Shown: one piece after another, positions 50,526 through 58,718 of the stretch
Layout of the letters: every line of letters starts with the position of its first letter
Position numbering within the stretch: position 1 is the first letter of the stretch
Source of the DNA: Fimenecus sp051881435
GTDB lineage: Bacteria; Bacillota; Clostridia; Oscillospirales; Acutalibacteraceae
Direction: 5' to 3'
Length of the DNA stretch: 64,000 bases
Assembly: GCA_051881435.1 (NCBI GenBank)
Contig: JBJEPW010000010.1
Coordinates: 1 to 64,000 of the forward strand
Made by a program: the position numbers and the translations under genes
Notes under the pieces: generated by a model
Seen by the model: the letters and a program-made list of their open reading frames with translations, nothing else
The model's database searches: none
What the model was told of the DNA's origin: nothing

Positions 50526-51926
50526 ATGGAACAAAATCAAGCTTATCTTGCCGAAGAAAGAATCGGCAAACTTATGGGGAAATATGCAATTCCCTGCATA
50601 ATTTCATTGCTTGTGGGGGCACTTTATAACATTGTTGACCAGATATTCATTGCAAACGCAACATATCTCGGTTCATACGGCAATGCGGCGAATACAGTTG
50701 TCTTTCCCCTGACAGTTATTGCCCTTGCAATCGCAGTTATGATAGGTGACGGTTGCTGTGCGTTTGTGAGTATCAGTCTCGGGAAAAAGGAAACTGCAAA
50801 TGCCTGTAAAAGTGTAGGAAATGCTGTAACGCTTACTGCACTGTGCAGTATTGTTATATGTGCTGTTTATTTGATTTTCAGCGACGGCATCATAAAAATA
50901 TTCGGCGGTACAGTTAATGAGGAAACCTTTAAGCTTTCAAAGGAATACTTTTTCTGGATTTCGCTGGGTATCCCCTTTTATATGTTCGGTCAGGCAATGA
51001 ATCCCGTTATCCGTGCCGACGGAAATCCGAAATTTGCCATGCTTTCCACACTTGCCGGCGCTGTTGCCAATATTATTCTTGACCCTATAATGATATTTAT
51101 TTTTAAATGGGGGATGACGGGAGCCGCTGTTGCCACGGTTATCGGTCAGATTGTCACGGCTATACTTGCGGTTTGGTATTTATTTCACACGAAAACGGTA
51201 AAGCTTTCAAAAGGTGATTTTAAGTTTTGTCTGTCACTTGACGGGAAAATGCTTTCCCTCGGTATTTGCAGTTTTCTTTCGCAAATTTCACTTGTTGCCG
51301 CCATGGCCGCAATTAACAATATGATACGCAAATACGGCGCATTGGATACAGTATTCAGTCAGGCGCAATATGCACAGATACCCATGGCGGTTGTGGGCAT
51401 AGTAATGAAATTTTTCCAGATAATAATATCAGTTGTTGTCGGAATGGCGGCAGGATGTATTCCTATTGTGGGCTACAATATGGGAGCAGGACACAAAACA
51501 AGAGTAAAACAGCTTTTTACACGGCTTCTTATATCGGAAGCGACTGTGGGATTTATTGCTTTCTTACTTGCAGAGCTTCTTCCGCATAAGCTTATTATGA
51601 TTTTCGGTGCCGCCAATGAAAGTGTATATTACACTGATTTCGCCATAAAATCTTTTAGAATTTATCTCTGTATGGTTATTTTAGCCTGTATAAATAAAGC
51701 GTCCTTTATATTTTTGCAGGCGATGGGAAAAGCGGCATCGTCAACAATGCTTTCAATGATTCGTGAAATATTGTTCGGCGTTGGGTTTGCCCTTATTTTA
51801 CCTGTATTTTTCGGTTTGGACGGAGTTTTATATTCAATGCCTGTGTCAGATGTCCTTACATTCATAATATCATTGATTGTCATTATTACGACTTACAGAC
51901 AATTAGGAAAATGCAAAAGCAATTAG
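50526..51926 (+). CDS. MATE family efflux transporter
   Basis: A 466-residue membrane protein with twelve predicted helices in two similar halves, as in MATE Na+ or H+ antiporters that export organic cations and drugs. Typical segments are YNIVDQIFIANAT in helix 1 and VGMAAGCIPIVGYNMGAG near residue 310. AGGAGG precedes the ATG. The upstream hairpin suggests transcription attenuation. A terminator at 51929-51966 follows. Confidence 0.93.
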   Translation: MEQNQAYLAEERIGKLMGKYAIPCIISLLVGALYNIVDQIFIANATYLGSYGNAANTVVFPLTVIALAIAVMIGDGCCAFVSISLGKKETANACKSVGNAVTLTALCSIVICAVYLIFSDGIIKIFGGTVNEETFKLSKEYFFWISLGIPFYMFGQAMNPVIRADGNPKFAMLSTLAGAVANIILDPIMIFIFKWGMTGAAVATVIGQIVTAILAVWYLFHTKTVKLSKGDFKFCLSLDGKMLSLGICSFLSQISLVAAMAAINNMIRKYGALDTVFSQAQYAQIPMAVVGIVMKFFQIIISVVVGMAAGCIPIVGYNMGAGHKTRVKQLFTRLLISEATVGFIAFLLAELLPHKLIMIFGAANESVYYTDFAIKSFRIYLCMVILACINKASFIFLQAMGKAASSTMLSMIREILFGVGFALILPVFFGLDGVLYSMPVSDVLTFIISLIVIITTYRQLGKCKSN

Positions 51927-51928
51927 TA

Positions 51929-51966
51929 AAAAAGGTGCGGAACAAAAATTGCTCCGCACTTTTTTA
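51929..51966. terminator. Bidirectional terminator between MATE and M20 genes
   Basis: AAAAAGGTGCGGA pairs with TCCGCACTTTTTT around ACAAAAATTGC. Confidence 0.82.
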
Positions 51967-51967
51967 T

Positions 51968-53194
51968 TTATTTGTTGTGCTCTTCAAGCCATCTGAACGC
52001 CGCATACGCATAAACGGCACTGCCCACAGATAGGGCGTTTTCATCAAATTTCACCATTGGATGATGTTGCGGATAGCTGTATCCGTCCTCAGGCTTGCCC
52101 CCTGCCAAAGCCAGCATAAGCGAGGGGACTTGGTGGCTGACATAAGCAAAATCCTCCGAGCCAGAGGTTTTCGATGCACTGCCACCTCCTCTTTCATTAA
52201 GTTCGACTACGGAAAAGGCTTTTGTATCTCCCAAAAGCTCCTTCATATATCCGCTGACGCTGACGGACAAATCCTTATCGTTAACCAAGGTGGGACAACC
52301 GCTTGTAAAGGTCACTTCCGCCTTGGTGCGGAAAGTCTCAGCAGTTCCCGTTGAAATATCAACCAATCTTTTTTTAATAAAATCTCTTGTTTCCTCATCA
52401 AAGGCACGGAGCGTGCCTGCCATAGTCACCGTATCGGGTATTACATTTGCGGCAGAACCTGCCTGAATCGTTCCCACCGTCAACGCCGCGCGGTCATTCA
52501 TACCGATTTCCCTTGCCTGAATTGATTGCAAGCCTACAAGTATATGTGCCGCCGCCGTTATGGGGTCGGCTCCCGTATTGGGCATAGAACCGTGACAGCC
52601 CTTGCCCTGTATTTCTATTTGGAAATAATCCGCCGCAGGTGCGCTCACACCGGGTGCGGAAACGATAACCGTTCCTGTTTCAAAGGGCATACCCGCCATT
52701 ATGTGAATCATCAGTGCCGCTTCGACATGTGGGTTTTCAAGCAACCCGCTCTCAATCATATCCTTTGAGCCCTCAAAAGTCTCCTCGGCAGGCTGGAACA
52801 TAAGCTTAACAGTACCCTCAAGCTCCTCCCGATGAGCTTTTAAAAGGGCGGCGGCTCCCAAAAGCATGGCTGTGTGCGTATCATGACCGCAGGCGTGCAT
52901 TTTGCCGTTTTCCGATTTAAAATCCACATCTGCCTCCTCTTTTACGGGGAGAGCGTCCATATCGGCGCGGAGAAGAAAGATTTTTCCTGTTTTTTTGCCC
53001 TCAATTAAGGCAACAACTCCCGATTTTCCGCAGTCTTGGGGTTTAAGTCCTATTTTTTCAAGCTCCTCTTTCACAAAGGCAACGGTGTTTTCCAAATCGA
53101 AGCCCGTTTCCGGATTTTTATGCAGCTTTCGCCTGTATTCCGTAATTTTATCAGAATATTCTTGCGCCTCACGCATTAAATCTTCAGCTTTCAT
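51968..53194 (-). CDS. M20 family amidohydrolase (N-acyl amino acid type)
   Basis: A 408-residue zinc amidohydrolase of the M20D type (hippurate/IAA-amino acid/N-acyl amino acid hydrolase). Metal-site motifs are MHACGHDTHTAML (near residue 97) and MFQPAEETFEGS (near 130). A late SGSEDFAYVSHQVP block (near 350) carries the last histidine region. The dimerisation domain lies between. The cytoplasmic substrate is an N-acylated amino acid; which one is unknown. An AGGAGG-like site precedes the start. Confidence 0.92.
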   Translation of the reverse strand: MKAEDLMREAQEYSDKITEYRRKLHKNPETGFDLENTVAFVKEELEKIGLKPQDCGKSGVVALIEGKKTGKIFLLRADMDALPVKEEADVDFKSENGKMHACGHDTHTAMLLGAAALLKAHREELEGTVKLMFQPAEETFEGSKDMIESGLLENPHVEAALMIHIMAGMPFETGTVIVSAPGVSAPAADYFQIEIQGKGCHGSMPNTGADPITAAAHILVGLQSIQAREIGMNDRAALTVGTIQAGSAANVIPDTVTMAGTLRAFDEETRDFIKKRLVDISTGTAETFRTKAEVTFTSGCPTLVNDKDLSVSVSGYMKELLGDTKAFSVVELNERGGGSASKTSGSEDFAYVSHQVPSLMLALAGGKPEDGYSYPQHHPMVKFDENALSVGSAVYAYAAFRWLEEHNK

Positions 53195-53498
53195 ACTTTA
53201 CCTCCTGCAATCTGTTGCAAATAGTATTACCGAGATTAACAGAATAATGTTAATTTTATGTAAACAGGTTTATTATAGCACTACGCAGTCAAGTAATCAA
53301 CGCTTGTGAAAAGCAACGCCATCAATTCTTTTCTCTCTTCTCTTTTATATCTTATATGAAAACGGCAATTTCCCAACTTTCACTTTTTCACTTTTCACTA
53401 TTACTTATTACTTCCAAAGCCCCAAAGGCGTTTGCAGTGAAGAGTGAATAGTGAAGAGGTAAAAAGTAAAGCCCCAAAGACTAATGCCTTTTGGGCTT
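53195..53498. repeat. Intergenic region with a long imperfect inverted repeat
   Basis: No gene is seen. CTTTCACTTTTTCACTTTTC and following bases at 53376-53412 form an imperfect inverted repeat with the GTGAAGAGTGAATAGTGAAG region at 53437-53472, with the AAAGCCCCAAAGGCG block in between. The first 120 bases are A+T-rich spacer that may hold the M20 promoter. Confidence 0.6.
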
Positions 53499-53499
53499 T
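53468..53499 (-). terminator. Hairpin following the tRNA relic
   Basis: AAAGCCCCAAAG pairs with CTTTTGGGCTTT. On the minus strand it follows the CCA end of the tRNA-like fragment, as a terminator follows an intact tRNA. Confidence 0.65.
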
Positions 53500-53521
53500 G
53501 GTGGAGACGGAGAGAGTCGAA
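53499..53521 (-). pseudogene. tRNA-Ala 3'-end fragment (relic or attachment site)
   Basis: 23 bases identical to the 3' end (CCA tail through the T-loop) of the tRNA-Ala at 53677-53752. The match begins exactly at the CCA and stops inside the T-loop. Its 5' side is replaced by unrelated sequence. Confidence 0.75.
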
Positions 53522-53641
53522 AAAGGCAAGCCTTTTTCATTTGCTACGCAAATATCCTATTATATGTCCGTGCTCCTCCGCCTACGGCGAACCGTCGCAC
53601 ATGGACGATAGAGTTCGACTCTTGTGTTAAATTCAATATAC

Positions 53642-53676
53642 AAAAAACGGAAGCCTGTCAGAATAACAGACTTCCG
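53642..53676 (-). terminator. Terminator of tRNA-Ala
   Basis: ACGGAAGTCTGT pairs with ACAGGCTTCCGT (one mismatch), followed on the minus strand by TTTTTTG. It abuts the CCA. Confidence 0.8.
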
Positions 53677-53752
53677 TGGTGGAGACGGAGAGAGTCGAAC
53701 TCTTGACCTTTCGGATGCGAACCGAACGCTCTACCAACTGAGCTACGCCCCC
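53677..53752 (-). tRNA. tRNA-Ala (anticodon CGC)
   Basis: A 76-base cloverleaf with encoded CCA. Acceptor stem GGGGGCG/CGTCTCC includes the G3-U70 pair that identifies alanine. The D-arm is GCTCAGTTGGTAGAGC. The anticodon arm TTCGG-TTCGCAT-CCGAA gives anticodon CGC (reads GCG). The T-arm has TTCGACT. Transcribed on the minus strand. Confidence 0.92.
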
Positions 53753-53841
53753 AAGCAAGGTATATTTTAACACTCTTTCTTGATTTACGCAAGTGGTAAA
53801 TTGTAATTTTGTGATTTTGATGTGATTTTAGGGCGAGTTTT

Positions 53842-53969
53842 CCTCTCTCTGACGAGGGAGGTGGCAAAACCGCAGGTTTTGACGGAGGGAGAGATAATAT
53901 TTAAGTTAACTAAATTTTTTCTCTCCCCCAGTCGTGGCATTACCACGACAGCCCCCTCGTCAGAGGGGG
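53842..53969. mobile_element. MITE-like element, third copy
   Basis: CCTCTCTCTGACGAGGG at the left end and CCCCCTCGTCAGAGGGG at the right end form the same terminal inverted repeats as the 39804 element, with the inner pair GACGGAGGGAGAGA/TTCTCTCCCCCAGTC. The middle sequence has diverged. Confidence 0.7.
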
Positions 53970-54009
53970 CAATAATCGATTTTAGCCACAAATTATCCTG
54001 TAATTTTTC

Positions 54010-54032
54010 GGGACGATGAAAGGCATCGTCCC
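54010..54032. repeat. Dispersed palindrome GGGACGATG-aaagg-CATCGTCCC
   Basis: Same sequence as 2266-2288 and, in inverted orientation, 39725-39747. It lies 19 bases from the clpC stop and could act as a transcript end structure. Confidence 0.8.
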
Positions 54033-54050
54033 CTACAAGATTGCACCATT

Positions 54051-56477
54051 TTATGCAAATGTGAGGTTGCCGTTTTCATCGCAGGAGCATGTATAGCTCT
54101 TGCCTTTTTCGATTTCTTTTTCAAGAATTTTCTCGGAGAGGACATCCTCGATTTTCGTTTGAATAGTACGCTTTAAAGGTCTTGCACCGTAAACCTTATC
54201 AAAGCCTGCCTTTGATACAAAATCCGTCACGCTGTTATCAAAGTTCATTGTGATTTCGATTGTACCGAGACGGTTTTCAAGGCCTTTCAGCAGATTTTGG
54301 GCTATCTGCTTAATATCCTCTTCGGTAAGGCGATTGAACACGATTATATCGTCCACACGGTTTAAAAATTCGGGACGGAAGGTGTTTTTAAGCTCTCCCA
54401 TTACCGCTTCTTTGATTTTCTCGTCGGAGCGGTCCTCATTTTCACCGTCGGTAAAGCCGAAAGCCGTGCGTTCCTCATTGATAAGCCTTGCGCCCACATT
54501 TGAGGTCATAATAATTACGCAGTTCTTAAAATCAACCCGCCTGCCCTGAGAATCGGTGAGAATACCGTCGTCAAGAATTTGCAAAAGCATATTGAAAACA
54601 TCGGGATGCGCTTTTTCAATTTCATCGAAAAGTATTACGGAATAGGGCTTTCTGCGCACTTTTTCCGTAAGCTGACCGCCCTCGTCAAAGCCCACATATC
54701 CGGGCGGTGAGCCGATAAGCTTTGAGACCGTGTGCTTTTCCATAAACTCGGACATATCAAGCCTTATCATGGCGTTTTCATCGCCGAACATTGCAGACGC
54801 CAGCGCCTTTGTAAGCTCTGTTTTACCTACGCCCGTGGGGCCGCAGAAAATAAAGGAGCCGATAGGTCTTTTGGGGTCTTTAAGCCCTGCCCTGCCACGG
54901 CGTATAGCACGGGACACGGCGGATACAGCCTTATCCTGCCCCACAATGCGCTTATGAAGCTCCTCTTCCATATGGAGGAGTCTTTCGCTCTCCTGCTCGG
55001 TCATTTGGGCTACGGGAATCCCTGTCCAGCCCGAAACAATTTCCGCAATTTCTTTTTCCGTTACCTGCAAATCACGGTTACTGTCCGCCGACTGCCATTT
55101 TGCCTTTTCGGAATTGTACTTTTGCTGTAATTCCTTTTCCTCATCACGCAAAGCGGCGGCACGCTCGAAATCCTGCTGATTTACTGCAACCTCTTTTTCT
55201 GCCCCGATATTCTGAAGTCTTTGCTCCATCTCTTTAATTTCGGGCGGGGCGGTAAATGATTTAAGCCTTACTCTTGACGCCGCCTCATCTACAAGGTCGA
55301 TTGCCTTATCGGGCAAAAATCTGTCGCCTATATATCTTGTGGAAAGCTCAACGGCGCTTTTGATTGCCTCATCGGTAATTTTAACCTTATGGTGAGCCTC
55401 ATATTTATCCCTGATGCCCTTCAAAATTTCGATAGAGTCCTCAATCGAGGGCTCGCCCACAGTCACGGGCTGAAAACGGCGTTCAAGAGCCGCATCCTTT
55501 TCAATATTTTTGCGGTATTCATCAATGGTGGTAGCACCGATTACCTGAAGTTCTCCTCTTGCCAATGAGGGCTTTAAGATATTTGCGGCATCAACTGCAC
55601 CCTCGGCACTGCCTGTACCGATAAGAGTATGCACCTCGTCAATGAACAGAATAATGTCATTTGAGTTTTTAACCTCGTCAATAACATTTTTAATTCTGTC
55701 CTCAAAGTCGCCGCGGTACTTTGTGCCTGCAACCATACCCGTTAAATCAAGAGACACTATCCGCTTATCGGCAAGGAGCTCCGGCACCTGTCCGTTTGCA
55801 ATTCTTAATGCCAAGCCCTCGGCAATGGCGGTTTTACCGACGCCGGGCTCACCGATTAAGCAAGGGTTGTTCTTGGTGCGGCGGCTCAAAATCTGAATAA
55901 CACGCTGAATTTCGTTTTCTCTGCCGATAACGGGGTCGATTTTGTTTTCCTTTGCCAAGGCAGTAAGGTCACGGGAAAATTTAGCAAGCGTGCTGTCGCC
56001 CTCCGTTTCCTTTGACTGCTTTGACTGCGCAGATTTTCCTCCTGTAACGGCGCTTGCAAGCTCCTTTAACAGCGTTTGGGGGCTTACTCCGCAATGGTTG
56101 AGCAACTCGCAGGCATAGCCTGTGCCCTCACGGCATATGGAAATGAGCAGATGCTCCGTTCCCGCAAGGCTCTGGCGCATAGAGTTTGACAGCATTAAAG
56201 CGCCCTCAATAATATGCTTGCTCCTGGGAGTAAAATCTGAGGGTTGGAGCTCTGTGGGTATTCCTGCTCCCACGCTTTCACGAATCATATCGTAAATCTT
56301 TTTATAGGTGATGCCCTTATCCTTTAACAGTTTGCCTGCAACGGACTCCGTACTGTCAAGCAGTCCCAAAAGGATATGCTCACTGCCGATATAGGTATGG
56401 CCCAAATCCTCGGCTGTTTCCACGGCTTTATTTAATGCGTTATTTGCTTTTTCTGTAAATCCCGTAAAGTTATACAT
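54051..56477 (-). CDS. clpC: ATP-dependent Clp protease ATP-binding subunit ClpC
   Basis: An 808-residue AAA+ unfoldase that works with ClpP. Order: N-domain with two ClpN repeats (residues 1-150), first ATPase with Walker A GEPGVGKTAIAEGL (near 215), a middle coiled coil with a UVR-like QDFERAAALRDEEKELQ (near 430), second ATPase with GPTGVGKTELTKAL (near 545) and the C-terminal ClpB-D2 small domain. The ATG at 56477 follows GAGGTG. Last gene of the CtsR operon; it removes damaged and arginine-phosphorylated proteins. Confidence 0.96.
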   Translation of the reverse strand: MYNFTGFTEKANNALNKAVETAEDLGHTYIGSEHILLGLLDSTESVAGKLLKDKGITYKKIYDMIRESVGAGIPTELQPSDFTPRSKHIIEGALMLSNSMRQSLAGTEHLLISICREGTGYACELLNHCGVSPQTLLKELASAVTGGKSAQSKQSKETEGDSTLAKFSRDLTALAKENKIDPVIGRENEIQRVIQILSRRTKNNPCLIGEPGVGKTAIAEGLALRIANGQVPELLADKRIVSLDLTGMVAGTKYRGDFEDRIKNVIDEVKNSNDIILFIDEVHTLIGTGSAEGAVDAANILKPSLARGELQVIGATTIDEYRKNIEKDAALERRFQPVTVGEPSIEDSIEILKGIRDKYEAHHKVKITDEAIKSAVELSTRYIGDRFLPDKAIDLVDEAASRVRLKSFTAPPEIKEMEQRLQNIGAEKEVAVNQQDFERAAALRDEEKELQQKYNSEKAKWQSADSNRDLQVTEKEIAEIVSGWTGIPVAQMTEQESERLLHMEEELHKRIVGQDKAVSAVSRAIRRGRAGLKDPKRPIGSFIFCGPTGVGKTELTKALASAMFGDENAMIRLDMSEFMEKHTVSKLIGSPPGYVGFDEGGQLTEKVRRKPYSVILFDEIEKAHPDVFNMLLQILDDGILTDSQGRRVDFKNCVIIMTSNVGARLINEERTAFGFTDGENEDRSDEKIKEAVMGELKNTFRPEFLNRVDDIIVFNRLTEEDIKQIAQNLLKGLENRLGTIEITMNFDNSVTDFVSKAGFDKVYGARPLKRTIQTKIEDVLSEKILEKEIEKGKSYTCSCDENGNLTFA

Positions 56478-56514
56478 AAAAATCACCTCAATCTTTGCGG
56501 AATTTTCCGCTTAA

Positions 56515-57522
56515 TTAACCTAATTTTTCTCTTACTGTTTTTGCTCTTATCATATCACGGTCGCGCTCTTCAAGCCGCTTACCCGCCATTACATTTATGG
56601 TGGCAGGCTGCATTGAAATCATCAGCTCGTTCACGGTTTCAATGGGTACATTTATTTTTCCCGCTACGGAGCCGAAACGGACAAGTGAAAGATTTTCCAT
56701 AAGCTCCTTTGTGCTTAAAAGTCTTGCCCATTTCAGTATGCCGTATGCACGGAAAATTCTGTCCTCGGTATCTGCATCCTGCAAAAGCTCCTCTCTTGCG
56801 GCACGCTCCTGTGCGCAAAGCTGCAAGGTTATTGCTTTAAGGTTTTTAATTGCATATTCCTCGGATATGCCCAAGGTTATCTGATTGCTTAACTGATACA
56901 TATCCCCTGTTGCGCTCGTTCCCTCGCCGAAGGCTCCCCTGAAAGTAAGCCCCAGCTTTGAAACGGTGTTTATAAGCCTGTGGATTTGTCCGCTCATTGT
57001 AAGGGCAGGCAAATGAAGCATCACAGAGGCTCTCATACCCGTTCCTAAATTGGTGGGGCACTGGGTGAGATAGCCTATACGGCTGTCAAAGGCAAAATCG
57101 AATTTTTCGTTAAGGGAATCGTCAATACGGTCGGCAATTTCATACGCCTCGTCAAGAGCAAAGCCTGATTTCATAACCTGCACCCTGATATGGTCCTCTT
57201 CATTGAGCATAATGCTTATATCCTCCTCGGGAGAAAGCATTAAGGCTCTGCCGTCGGCATCCGAGGCAAACTCGGGGCTGATTATATGGCGCTCCGCCAT
57301 TGACGCCGCCTCAAAGCGGGCAAGAGTTTTCATCTCGATAAAACGCAGATTAAACGGATTATCCTTTTCAACCGCTTCTTTTATGAGATTGTTAAGCTCC
57401 GTACGGCTTTTTGTATTAAGCTTTGAGGGGAAGGGATAATCGGCTATATTTCTTGCAAGGCGCACTCTTGTGCTTACAACGATATCGCTTTGCTCACCTA
57501 CGCCTAAATACCACTTACTCAT
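56515..57522 (-). CDS. mcsB: Protein arginine kinase McsB
   Basis: A 335-residue guanido-kinase-fold enzyme that phosphorylates arginines in proteins, marking them for ClpCP. The family motifs VVSTRVRLARNI at residue 16, YLTQCPTNLGTGMRAS near residue 150 (catalytic Cys/Asn) and RGAFGEGTSATGDMYQLSNQ near residue 194 are intact. The protein is somewhat shorter than the B. subtilis form. It overlaps mcsA by eight bases. Confidence 0.95.
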   Translation of the reverse strand: MSKWYLGVGEQSDIVVSTRVRLARNIADYPFPSKLNTKSRTELNNLIKEAVEKDNPFNLRFIEMKTLARFEAASMAERHIISPEFASDADGRALMLSPEEDISIMLNEEDHIRVQVMKSGFALDEAYEIADRIDDSLNEKFDFAFDSRIGYLTQCPTNLGTGMRASVMLHLPALTMSGQIHRLINTVSKLGLTFRGAFGEGTSATGDMYQLSNQITLGISEEYAIKNLKAITLQLCAQERAAREELLQDADTEDRIFRAYGILKWARLLSTKELMENLSLVRFGSVAGKINVPIETVNELMISMQPATINVMAGKRLEERDRDMIRAKTVREKLG

Positions 57523-58024
57523 TTTTGCCGCCCTCCTTAATTTCCTTTATTTCGTCACGGATACGAGCCGCTTTTTCAAAATCCTGACGCTCAACGGCGT
57601 CCTTTAATTCCTTTTCAAGACGGCTGATTTTACTTTCTGTACTGTCCTTTTCCACCTTTACCGCCTTTGGAGTTTTGCCCTCGTGACGTGTTTTGCCGTG
57701 AATTCTTTGAAGTGACGGCAAAAGTTTATCATAGAAAGTTCTGTAACAATCGGCGCAACCGATTTTTCCGCTGTTCACAATATCGTTAAAGGTGCTTCCG
57801 CATTTTTCACAGCGGACGGTTCTTGAGCTTAACGCTCCCACAGTTGGTTCGCCGAAAAACGAGCCTAAAAGGTCGCTGAAAGTATTTGTAAATCCTCCGA
57901 AAACATCTGTATAGCCCAGCGCATTTGCACAGTCGGTGCAAAGATGCGCCTCGGCTGTTTCGCCGTTAATTATTCTTTTTACATGAGTGGTAGCCTCATA
58001 TTTTCCGCAGTTCTGACACAACAT
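57515..58024 (-). CDS. mcsA: McsA, activator of McsB
   Basis: A 169-residue zinc protein that binds and activates McsB. Two CXXC-containing zinc modules are visible: MLCQNCGKYEAT with HLCTDCANAL, and CEKCGSTFND with IGCADCYRTF. A C-terminal UVR domain (LKDAVERQDFEKAARIRDEIKEI near residue 140) resembles that of UvrB. The ATG at 58024 follows GGAG. Second gene of the ctsR operon. Confidence 0.95.
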   Translation of the reverse strand: MLCQNCGKYEATTHVKRIINGETAEAHLCTDCANALGYTDVFGGFTNTFSDLLGSFFGEPTVGALSSRTVRCEKCGSTFNDIVNSGKIGCADCYRTFYDKLLPSLQRIHGKTRHEGKTPKAVKVEKDSTESKISRLEKELKDAVERQDFEKAARIRDEIKEIKEGGKNE

Positions 58025-58036
58025 AAATATCACTCC

Positions 58037-58483
58037 TTACAAAATATTCAAAACCATTTGTTTAAAAATTGACGCTCTCACGGTGTCGCCGTACTCCTTG
58101 GGAATGTCCCTGTACGCATTTCCGCACAGCGCCGACAACATTATTTTTGCCGTTTTTTCATCTATGATTTCACGCTCATACAAATTTTTGATGTGGGCAC
58201 GGCAAACGCCCTCTTCAAGACTTTGCCCTATTGAATTCACAAGATGCATCTTTAAAGAGTTTATGTCAAAATCAGCTCTTGTTATTCTTATATATCCTCC
58301 GCCGCCCCGACGGCTTTCAACAATATAACCGTGCTCCGGCGTAAAGCGTGAAGAAATAACATAGTTTATCTGACTTGGGACACACCCTATCTTCTGTGCA
58401 AGCTCATTGCGTTGGATTTCGGTGCAGCCGTCCTCTTCAAGCATATCGGAAATCATAGAGGCAATTATATTGCTTATGTTCAT
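58037..58483 (-). CDS. ctsR: Transcriptional repressor CtsR
   Basis: A 148-residue heat-shock repressor. The DNA-binding wing motif is RRGGGGYIRI near residue 60, and the N-terminal MNISNIIASMISDML opening is typical. The correct start is the ATG at 58483 with a strong AAAGGAGG site; the frame stays open to 58570 only because the operator region lacks stops. Direct CtsR binding sites precede the gene. Arginine phosphorylation and heat inactivate CtsR in relatives. Confidence 0.95.
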   Translation of the reverse strand: MNISNIIASMISDMLEEDGCTEIQRNELAQKIGCVPSQINYVISSRFTPEHGYIVESRRGGGGYIRITRADFDINSLKMHLVNSIGQSLEEGVCRAHIKNLYEREIIDEKTAKIMLSALCGNAYRDIPKEYGDTVRASIFKQMVLNIL

Positions 58484-58505
58484 TTTTCCGACTACCTCCT
58501 TTGAC

Positions 58506-58522
58506 TTTGACTTTCTTTGACC
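58506..58522 (-). promoter_or_regulatory. CtsR operator 1
   Basis: On the minus strand GGTCAAAGAAAGTCAAA fits RGTCAAANANRGTCAAA exactly. It lies downstream of the -10, near the ribosome binding site. Confidence 0.88.
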
Positions 58523-58535
58523 TTTTACATTTTTA

Positions 58536-58563
58536 ATTATATCCGATTTGACCTTTATGTCAA
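58536..58563 (-). promoter_or_regulatory. ctsR operon promoter
   Basis: On the minus strand TTGACA (58563-58558) and TATAAT (58541-58536) are 16 bases apart, embedded between the CtsR sites. Confidence 0.78.
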
Positions 58564-58564
58564 A

Positions 58565-58581
58565 GGTCAAAAAAGGTCAAA
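58565..58581 (+). promoter_or_regulatory. CtsR operator 2
   Basis: GGTCAAAAAAGGTCAAA, an exact match to RGTCAAANANRGTCAAA, next to the -35. A further single TTTGACC heptad lies at 58547-58553. Confidence 0.88.
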
Positions 58582-58676
58582 TTTGTTGCGTTGTTCAGTT
58601 AAATCTCTTTATTTCTCTTATTTTCTTTAATTTTCATATATTTTTCATCTTTTTATATTTTTTTAAAGCAATAAAA

Positions 58677-58701
58677 ATGCGGGGCTTTAAAGCCCCGCTG
58701 A
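58677..58701 (-). terminator. Terminator of the TauE gene
   Basis: GCGGGGCTTTAAAGCCCCGC is a perfect palindrome, followed on the minus strand by ATTTTTATTG. Confidence 0.8.
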
Positions 58702-58718
58702 AATATACTTACAATGTA

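Noticed and set aside
50464..50601. Leader peptide frame starting MRKSGYRAYALFF
   Set aside because: It has no ribosome binding site and overlaps the MATE coding region; kept only as part of the attenuator idea, not as a gene.
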